Shown here: in pieces, positions 16,044-21,186 of the stretch | How the letters are laid out: every line of letters starts with the position of its first letter | Position numbering within the stretch: position 1 is the stretch's first letter | Virus record (IMG/VR): IMGVR_UViG_3300032291_000249 | Location: 1 to 21,186 of that record | Direction: 5' to 3' (one strand) | DNA from: a virus | DNA length: 21,186 nucleotides | Made by a program: the position numbers and the translations under genes | Notes under the pieces: model-generated | Seen by the model: the letters and a program-made list of their open reading frames with translations, nothing else | What the model was told of the DNA's origin: nothing | Database searches by the model: none

Positions 16044-16889
16044 ATGTCAGTTCAATTATCGAACGCCTTTGTAACTCTATTTGATGCTGAGGTAAAACAG
16101 GCCTACCAGGGCAAGGCTATGCTGGTTGGTGCTGTTCGTCAGCGTCGTGGAGTAGAAGGCTCTACCGTCCGTTTCCCTAAAGTTGGTCGTGGCGTTGCAA
16201 CCCCACGCATTACCCAGACCGATGTAACCCCATTAAACGTAGGCTTTTCCAATGTAACTTGCACATTGCAAGATTGGAACGCTGCTGAATATAGCGATAT
16301 CTTCAGCCAAGCCAAAGTAAACTTTGACGAGCGTCAAGAGCTCGTACAAGTACTGGGCAATGCTATTGGCCGCCGTCAAGACCAGTTAATCCTGGACGCA
16401 TTGACAGCTGCTAGCGGCACAGGCACAGTTAGCAACGATATCGGTGGTAGCGATACTAACCTTAACGTAGCTAAATTGCGCGAAGCAAAGCGCCTTTTGG
16501 ACGCTAAAAACGTACCACCAGAAGGTCGTAACATTATTCTCCACGCATCAGGCTTGGCATCGTTGTTGTCTGAAACAGCTGTAACCAGCTCTGACTTCAA
16601 TACCGTTAAGGCTTTGGTAAGCGGCGAAATCAATACTTTCTTAGGCTTTACTTTCCATGTATTAGGCGACCGTACTGAAGGCGGCCTGATTATTGATGGT
16701 AGCTTGGATCGTATCTGCTTTGCTTTCCACAAAGACGCTATCGGCTATGCTGAAGGTATCGCTCCACGCACCGAAGTTAACTACATCCCAGAAAAGACAT
16801 CGTTCCTCGTGAACTCTGTATTCTCTGCTGGTGCAGTAGCCATCGATGCTGAGGGTATCGTTAAGATTACCGCTCGCGAAACAGCATAA
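16044..16889 (+). CDS. Major capsid protein (HK97 fold, podovirus type)
   Basis: The product has 281 residues, shorter than T7 gp10A (345). It is the shell subunit. Features are an N-arm FVTLFDAEVKQAYQGK (9-24); a probable E-loop region 30-70 with GSTVRFPKVGRG (39-50); a long spine-like helix with DERQELVQVLGNAIGRRQDQ (95-114); and the P-domain signature KLREAKRLLDAKNVPPEGRN (144-163) followed by a strand and LASLLS. The C-terminal third, with NYIPEKTSFLV (246-256), fits the A-domain and exit strand of this class. AGGAG eight bases before the ATG is among the best ribosome sites here. Position directly after scaffold supports the call. Confidence 0.93.
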   Translation: MSVQLSNAFVTLFDAEVKQAYQGKAMLVGAVRQRRGVEGSTVRFPKVGRGVATPRITQTDVTPLNVGFSNVTCTLQDWNAAEYSDIFSQAKVNFDERQELVQVLGNAIGRRQDQLILDALTAASGTGTVSNDIGGSDTNLNVAKLREAKRLLDAKNVPPEGRNIILHASGLASLLSETAVTSSDFNTVKALVSGEINTFLGFTFHVLGDRTEGGLIIDGSLDRICFAFHKDAIGYAEGIAPRTEVNYIPEKTSFLVNSVFSAGAVAIDAEGIVKITARETA

Positions 16890-16902
16890 AGGAGACTGAA
16901 AA

Positions 16903-17181
16903 ATGGCTTATAGCTCAACTGGTTTTTCAACCATCGCTGCATCCAAAGCTGGTAATGCTCCAGCAATGTATGCTTATAAAACGACTGACGCCTTGGCTGA
17001 TGTCAATACAGCTGGTTATTTCAATGAATTGTCGTCCATCCTCAGCGTTGGCGATCTGATTTATTGCGTAACTTCTACTGGCACTACCGCAGTAGCTAGC
17101 CTTGTTTATGTTCTTTCTAACGCCTCTGGTGTTGTTGACGTAAACGATGGCACAGTATTGGCAAATACTGACGGCGATTAA
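16903..17181 (+). CDS. Small virion protein next to the capsid gene, possible decoration protein
   Basis: The product has 92 residues, with a low-charge composition rich in Ala, Ser, Thr, Val and Gly. MYAYKTTDALADVNTAGYF (22-40) followed by LSVGDLIYCVT (47-57) matches a group of small phage proteins encoded just after capsid genes, with the pattern Y-x-[TS]-x-DA-x-ADV-x-x-AGYF and L-x-x-GD-x-[IV]. The ribosome site AGGAG with eight-base spacing is the same as for the capsid gene, and the gap between the genes is 13 bases, so the two are probably co-expressed at high level. That is my reason for suggesting a capsid decoration or stabilising role; the sequence alone does not prove it. Confidence 0.6.
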   Translation: MAYSSTGFSTIAASKAGNAPAMYAYKTTDALADVNTAGYFNELSSILSVGDLIYCVTSTGTTAVASLVYVLSNASGVVDVNDGTVLANTDGD

Positions 17182-17197
17182 TAGCTTTTAGTATTAA

Positions 17198-17235
17198 AAT
17201 GGGCCATTACTGAGGTTTCTCGGTGGTGGCCCATT
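17198..17235 (+). promoter_or_regulatory. 17-bp RNA hairpin between capsid and tail genes
   Basis: AATGGGCCA (17198-17206) pairs fully with TGGCCCATT (17227-17235). The inner arms TTACTGAG and CTCGGTGG pair in eight further positions, three of them G-U, around a GTTT loop (17215-17218). Because the G-U pairs would be A-C mismatches on the other strand, the structure makes sense only in the gene-direction transcript. No T run follows, so it is not a textbook terminator; an RNase processing site, a 3' stabiliser for capsid mRNA, or an attenuator are options. The tail gene's ribosome site begins nine bases after it. Confidence 0.75.
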
Positions 17236-17253
17236 CTCACATTGGAGAAGTAA

Positions 17254-17868
17254 ATGGCAGCTGGTGATACCGCTCTCTCGATATGTTCTGATGCTTTGTT
17301 GATGCTCGGCGCCAAGCCGATTTCGTCTTTTGACGAAGGCACAGACGAGGCGTCTGTTGCCAACCGTTTATACCCAGATATCAAGGATCAGGCGCTATTA
17401 ATGTACCCCTGGTCTTTTAGCTATAAAAAGACGTCTATAGCGCGTTTAATCTCTACGCCTATCAATGAGTACCGTTATGAATATCAGCTCCCAGGAGATC
17501 GTTTAACGAGTCCTAGAGCCATCTATGATACCAACGCTACCAACATCCCTCCGCGCAAAGAATACCGCATCATTGGCGACAAGCTGCTGACTGATTACGA
17601 GCAGGTCTATATCGACTATCAGTACTCGGTGCCTGAGTACGATATGCCTAGCTATTTCGTGCAGCTGCTCAAGTACATGATGACTTGGCACCTCGCTTTG
17701 CCTATTACCGACCAAACAGACAAAAGCCAGTACTGGCAATCTGTAGCTACAGGTGGCCCAAGCGAGAATGGCCGCGGTGGCTATTTGCGTCAGGCCATGA
17801 ATATTGATGGCGCTGGCAATCCTACTAACGCTATAAATGACTTCTCACTTATTAACGTGAGGTATTAA
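17254..17868 (+). CDS. Tail tubular protein A (T7 gp11-like)
   Basis: The product has 204 residues (T7 gp11 has 196). It forms the dodecameric ring joining portal to nozzle and carries the fibre attachment site in T7. Marks are SICSDALLMLGAKPISSFDE at the N-terminus (9-28), DQALLMYPWSFSYKKTSIARL (45-65) with the hallmark P-W-x-F/S segment, YQLPGDRL, YRIIGDKLLTD followed by a YIDYQYSVPE strand, and a helix LLKYMMTWHLALPITDQ. GGAG lies six bases before the ATG, and the stop overlaps the next start by one base (TAATG). It is first of the tail genes and sits directly after the hairpin. Confidence 0.92.
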   Translation: MAAGDTALSICSDALLMLGAKPISSFDEGTDEASVANRLYPDIKDQALLMYPWSFSYKKTSIARLISTPINEYRYEYQLPGDRLTSPRAIYDTNATNIPPRKEYRIIGDKLLTDYEQVYIDYQYSVPEYDMPSYFVQLLKYMMTWHLALPITDQTDKSQYWQSVATGGPSENGRGGYLRQAMNIDGAGNPTNAINDFSLINVRY

Positions 17869-19865
17869 TGAGTCGCTTTGTAAGCATACAAACGAACTTC
17901 TCTACGGGTGAGCTCGATCCATTGCTCCGCGCCCGTGTAGATTTAACTGCATACTCAAACGCATTAGAGAAGGCTACCAATGTAGTCTGCCAGCCACAAG
18001 GCGGTATTCGCCGTAGGCCTGGCTCGCGTTACATTACATCGCTGCCTAACTCTAGTACTGAGTCTGCGGCTAACGGCGTGCGCTTAGTTGAATTTGAGTT
18101 CTCTACATCTGACAGCTATATGCTGTGCTTTACGCATAATCGGATGTACATATTTAAGAATAGAACTTTAATCACTAACATTAACGGCTCAGGCAATCAA
18201 TACCTAAGTACGTCTGGAGTTGGCCTGACTGGCGCTACATTAAATAATATCGTATGGACTCAATCGGCAGATACGCTGATTGTGGTGCATCCTGATATTG
18301 CGCCTATTAGCATTGTGCGCGGAGCTAGTGATTCTCTTTGGACTGCTAGCGCAATTACGTTTGACTCTATTCCTAAATACGCGTTTACGGTATCGGTAAC
18401 TAACCCAGCTGGGACTCTGACACCATCCGCTGTATCAGGCAAGGTTACTTTGACTGCGTCATCTGGTGTATTTACTTCCGGCGCTGTTGGTCAATATATA
18501 AATGCTGTGCCACAAGGCAGAGCTAAAATTGTGCGGTTTAACTCGACTACATCTGTAGACGCAATTACAGAGTTTCCGTTTTTTAATACATCCGCTATTG
18601 CAAACGGGAGCTGGGACTATGAATCTGGGTACGAAGCTGTATGGTCTAGCGGAAAGGGTTGGCCTCGCTCTGTTACTTTCCACGAAGGTCGTTTGTACTT
18701 TGGTGGCTCTAAGTCTCGCCCTAGTACTGTATGGGGTTCTAAGGTTGGCCTCTTCTTTGATTTTGAGGCTACTGAAGGTTTAGATGATGATGCGGTTGAG
18801 GCAACACTAGACACCAATACATTTAACGCGATTGTCGATATTATCTCTGGTCGCGACTTGCAAGTGTTTACTACTGGCGGTGAGTTCTACGTCCCGCAAA
18901 ATGGATTAGATCCAATTACGCCTACTAACTTCTTTGTTAAGACTGCTAGCCGTAACGGCACGCAGCAAGGCGTACGGGTGCAGCAGCTAGAGTCAGGCAC
19001 TCTGTTTATTCAACGCCAGGGTAAATCGCTTAATGAGTTTGCGTATACGGATACTCAAGCTACTTACGTTACTCAGAAAATCTCATTGCTTGCTGGTCAT
19101 CTGCTAAAGGGTCCAAGTCGCCTAGCTTTGCGTAGATCTGTTGCTACAGATGAGAATGACTTACTCTTGATGACCAACTCTAATGATGGCACGATGGCTG
19201 TATTTTCTCTGCTGCGCGCACAGAACGTCATTGCCCCATCTGAGTTCATTACAGTAGATGGTGCATACATCGATGTCAGCGTGGATATATCTACGATATA
19301 TACCGTTGTGCGCCGCAATGTAAATGGAACAAACCAATACTACGTAGAGGTCTTTGATAATGACTTGTTTACAGACTCTGCTAAATCAGGCACAGGCGTA
19401 GTAAGCACAGTAACGATGTCGCACCTAGTAACGGAGACCGTTAATATTCTTGAGGACGGCGCAGTACAGGCTAACCAGGCTGTGCCTGCTGGCGGTACCG
19501 TAACGCTGCCTAGAGCTACAGCATCATCCTACGAGATCGGTTTGCCTATCGCGGTCGAGGCTCGCACAATGCCAGTCGATTTAAAGCTGCAAACAGGGAC
19601 ACGCATTGGATTTAAAAAGCGCATTGTTGAGGTAAACGCACTTGTTGCAAATACACAACACATGAAGATTAACGGTACTCAGATCCCATTCCGCGCTTTC
19701 GGTGATATTTTGGATGAGCCAGTCACAGAGTTTACAGGCACAAAAGTATTGCATGGCATCTTAGGTTACTCGCAAGAGGCTAAGATTACGATATCTCAGG
19801 ACATACCTTTAAAGATGACTTTATTAGGTATGGAGTACAAAGTAGCCACACACCAGGGGACATAG
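17868..19865 (+). CDS. Tail tubular protein B (T7 gp12-like nozzle protein)
   Basis: The product has 665 residues, shorter than T7 gp12 (794) but within the range of podovirus relatives. It forms the hexameric nozzle at the tip of the tail tube. The N-terminus is diagnostic: QTNFSTGELDPLLRARVDL (8-26) and NVVCQPQGGIRRRPGSRY (38-55). Later GWPRSVTFHEGRLYFGGSK (264-282) and the following VWGSKVGLFFDFE give the usual beta-propeller-like repeat. The rest is beta-rich with no membrane segment. GAGG lies five bases before the ATG, and the start overlaps the preceding stop as TAATG, so production with tail tubular protein A is likely coupled. Confidence 0.93.
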   Translation: MSRFVSIQTNFSTGELDPLLRARVDLTAYSNALEKATNVVCQPQGGIRRRPGSRYITSLPNSSTESAANGVRLVEFEFSTSDSYMLCFTHNRMYIFKNRTLITNINGSGNQYLSTSGVGLTGATLNNIVWTQSADTLIVVHPDIAPISIVRGASDSLWTASAITFDSIPKYAFTVSVTNPAGTLTPSAVSGKVTLTASSGVFTSGAVGQYINAVPQGRAKIVRFNSTTSVDAITEFPFFNTSAIANGSWDYESGYEAVWSSGKGWPRSVTFHEGRLYFGGSKSRPSTVWGSKVGLFFDFEATEGLDDDAVEATLDTNTFNAIVDIISGRDLQVFTTGGEFYVPQNGLDPITPTNFFVKTASRNGTQQGVRVQQLESGTLFIQRQGKSLNEFAYTDTQATYVTQKISLLAGHLLKGPSRLALRRSVATDENDLLLMTNSNDGTMAVFSLLRAQNVIAPSEFITVDGAYIDVSVDISTIYTVVRRNVNGTNQYYVEVFDNDLFTDSAKSGTGVVSTVTMSHLVTETVNILEDGAVQANQAVPAGGTVTLPRATASSYEIGLPIAVEARTMPVDLKLQTGTRIGFKKRIVEVNALVANTQHMKINGTQIPFRAFGDILDEPVTEFTGTKVLHGILGYSQEAKITISQDIPLKMTLLGMEYKVATHQGT

Positions 19866-19866
19866 C

Positions 19867-20346
19867 ATGGCAGCAGTTGCGATAGTGTTAGCTGTAGTAT
19901 CAGCTTACGGCTCTATTAAGGCCGGACAAGACAAGAAAAAATACTACGACCAGCAAGCAGCTGTGACTCGTCTTGAGACTGAGCGTAAATCTATTCAATA
20001 CGAATTTCAGGCTAATCAAATACTACAACGCACCAACTCAGCTAATGCGGCTGTAATTGCTCGCGGCTTTGCTGGTGGTGTAAATGCTTTTGATGGATCA
20101 GCTGGATTAATTCAAGCGGTAAATAGCACTCGCGGCGGTAAAGAGTTTGCGTTTGCTTTATCGGGCGCAGAAGGTCAGCGCCGCAATGGATTGATACAGG
20201 CTAGTTTATACGAGGATGCTGGAGCTACAGCAGAGCGCACAGGCTATTTTGACGCTGCTGGTAAATTAGGTCAGGCCGCCGCGTCCTATGGATCTATGGG
20301 CGGCGCTCCTTCTGGCGGTGGATCTGCATATGGAGGTGGAGGTTAA
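19867..20346 (+). CDS. Internal virion protein, T7 gp14-like
   Basis: The product has 159 residues (T7 gp14 has 196). It starts with a hydrophobic helix AAVAIVLAVVSAYGSI (2-17) and a basic KKK. A Gln/Ala-rich helix follows with YEFQANQILQRTNSANAAVIARG (45-67), then the GFAGGVNAFDGSAG segment (67-80) and a Gly/Ser-rich tail ending GGGSAYGGGG. T7 gp14 is packed inside the head and forms a pore in the host outer membrane during DNA ejection; the hydrophobic N-terminus and small-residue segments fit such a role. GGGGA is six bases before the ATG, and the TTPB stop is one base upstream. Confidence 0.75.
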   Translation: MAAVAIVLAVVSAYGSIKAGQDKKKYYDQQAAVTRLETERKSIQYEFQANQILQRTNSANAAVIARGFAGGVNAFDGSAGLIQAVNSTRGGKEFAFALSGAEGQRRNGLIQASLYEDAGATAERTGYFDAAGKLGQAAASYGSMGGAPSGGGSAYGGGG

Positions 20347-20347
20347 T

Positions 20348-21186
20348 ATGGCAACTCTCCCACTCTATCAGCCAACAGGCCTTTTGCCTGCTGACATTCC
20401 GCGTTTAGATCGCGCTGACGTAAAGGAATCGCAGGCACAGCTAACTACGATTACATCTGCGTTAGATCGCGTATCTGACTTTGCATTTAAAAAAGCAAAC
20501 GAGCAGGCAGAGCGTGAAGGTTTGCAGTACGGCGCAGAGAACCAGCCAAGCGCAGAGCAGGTTATGGCTGCAATGGAAGGCGGTAAAAGCCCACAGGAAT
20601 TGTTTGCACAGCCTGGCACTACCTTTGGCAATGCAGCTCGTAAAGTACAGGCCGCTCAACTCCGTAATGAATTAGAAGTAAAGGTGCGTAATGAGTTCTC
20701 GCGCCTAAGCGGAATGGTTGACTCTGGTTCTTTTAACTTAAAAGACGTACAGACTCAGATTAAAGCGATTACCGATGGATATGGCAGAGCTATCTCTAGC
20801 ATATCACCCGAGGAAGGCCTGCGCTTTAGGGCATCCGCTGGTAGTGCTGGAGCTCCTGTATACGCTAAGGCAGCAGACCGCGCCTATAAGATTTATGGCG
20901 AAGGCGTCAAAGCTAACGCAGATGACCTAATCTCGCAGACACCTACTATCATTGCTGATCTGATGCGGGTAGAGAAAGACCCAGTTTTACTGGCAGAGCG
21001 TATCTTAGTTGAACGCCAGCGCGTATTTGATATTGCAGCTCAAACAAACGATCCACAGTTCTTTGCTGAGAAACGCGCAGACTTTGACCGCGCATTGATG
21101 GGTGCGATTGTTGATTACACAGCCAGCCCAGAGTTTGCTAAGACTCCTGTAGAGGGATTGCGTAAGATGCAAGCTGGCGACTTTGG
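20348..21186 (+). CDS. Internal virion / ejection protein, N-terminal part (runs off the end)
   Basis: A frame from ATG 20348, with GGAGG five bases upstream, stays open to the last base, giving 279 complete codons and no stop. The product begins MATLPLYQPTGLLPADIPRL. It is mostly helical and rich in Ala, Glu, Gln and Arg (for example FAFKKANEQAEREGLQYG at 45-62), without membrane segments or Cys. Its position directly after the gp14-like gene and its composition fit a T7 gp15-like or similar internal core protein that is ejected with DNA. The specific family is inferred mainly from gene order. The missing 3' end would carry the rest of the ejection module. Confidence 0.65.
   Translation, partial: MATLPLYQPTGLLPADIPRLDRADVKESQAQLTTITSALDRVSDFAFKKANEQAEREGLQYGAENQPSAEQVMAAMEGGKSPQELFAQPGTTFGNAARKVQAAQLRNELEVKVRNEFSRLSGMVDSGSFNLKDVQTQIKAITDGYGRAISSISPEEGLRFRASAGSAGAPVYAKAADRAYKIYGEGVKANADDLISQTPTIIADLMRVEKDPVLLAERILVERQRVFDIAAQTNDPQFFAEKRADFDRALMGAIVDYTASPEFAKTPVEGLRKMQAGDF

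Larger units (their letters stand above)
1..21186. repeat. Perfect full-length inverted repeat (two 10,593-base arms, no spacer)
   Basis: The two halves are exact reverse complements: the first ten bases ccaaagtcgc match the last ten gcgactttgg. I compared segments at the terminator, the terminase fragment, the capsid leader and several genes and found no mismatch. All genes recur with identical protein sequence at mirrored coordinates. The absence of any difference over 10.6 kb and the exactly symmetric outer ends are what is expected from reading one molecule or graph path forward and then back. They are not expected from an old duplication. Treat the right arm as the unique sequence and the left arm as its copy. 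Confidence 0.99.

Noticed and set aside
16376-16732. 118-residue open frame on the - strand inside the capsid gene
   Set aside because: It is antisense to a well-supported capsid gene and reads as unstructured basic sequence; no evidence of its own expression.
17198-17235. Hairpin as a standard Rho-independent terminator
   Set aside because: The bases after the stem are CTCACATTGG with no T run, so the standard mechanism is not supported.
1-21186. Natural genome with hairpin telomeres or large inverted terminal repeats
   Set aside because: No telomere resolvase or terminal protein is visible, the axis lies inside a coding frame, and both outer ends stop at the same codon position. Artefactual doubling explains all of this more simply, though reads are needed to settle it.

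Overview
The window is one 10,593-base piece of a tailed-phage genome written twice. Base i is the complement of base 21187-i along the whole length, so bases 1-10593 are the exact reverse complement of bases 10594-21186, with no spacer at the fold (TAC|GTA). Every gene therefore occurs twice: on the + strand reading rightwards from the centre, and on the - strand reading leftwards. The two ends stop at the same base of the same codon, and the fold cuts a terminase gene. Both facts favour an assembly or read artefact (or a fold-back chimera) over a natural 21-kb palindromic genome. The real biological content is about 10.6 kb.

That content is the virion morphogenesis module of a podovirus (class Caudoviricetes) with a T7-type connector and tail. 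The order, reading outward from the centre on the right arm, is: terminase large subunit (last 63 residues only); a T7 gp13-like/GNAT-fold protein; seven small or medium genes of mostly unknown role, two of which share a C-terminal motif; T7-type portal (head-tail connector); a Bbp19-like small protein; scaffold; a strong intrinsic terminator; a structured 200-base leader; major capsid protein; a small probable virion protein; a 17-bp RNA hairpin; tail tubular protein A; tail tubular protein B; a gp14-like internal virion protein; and the 5' part of a further internal virion or ejection protein that runs off the end. No RNA polymerase, replication, lysis, integrase, tRNA or CRISPR sequence is present. 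The host is a bacterium that cannot be named from this sequence.

Genes are packed tightly with ATGA or TAATG overlaps and no intergenic space above 300 bases, so most of the module looks translationally coupled. The two non-coding gaps, scaffold/capsid and capsid/tail, hold the only clear transcription or RNA signals: a terminator that separates the capsid gene from the portal-scaffold operon, and a hairpin where T7 has its late terminator, between the capsid and tail-tube genes. Together the proteins would build a scaffolded procapsid on the portal, package DNA through the terminase, add the gp11/gp12-type tail tube and nozzle, and load internal proteins for DNA ejection. Full descriptions are given for the right-arm (+) copies; left-arm entries mark their identical mirror copies.
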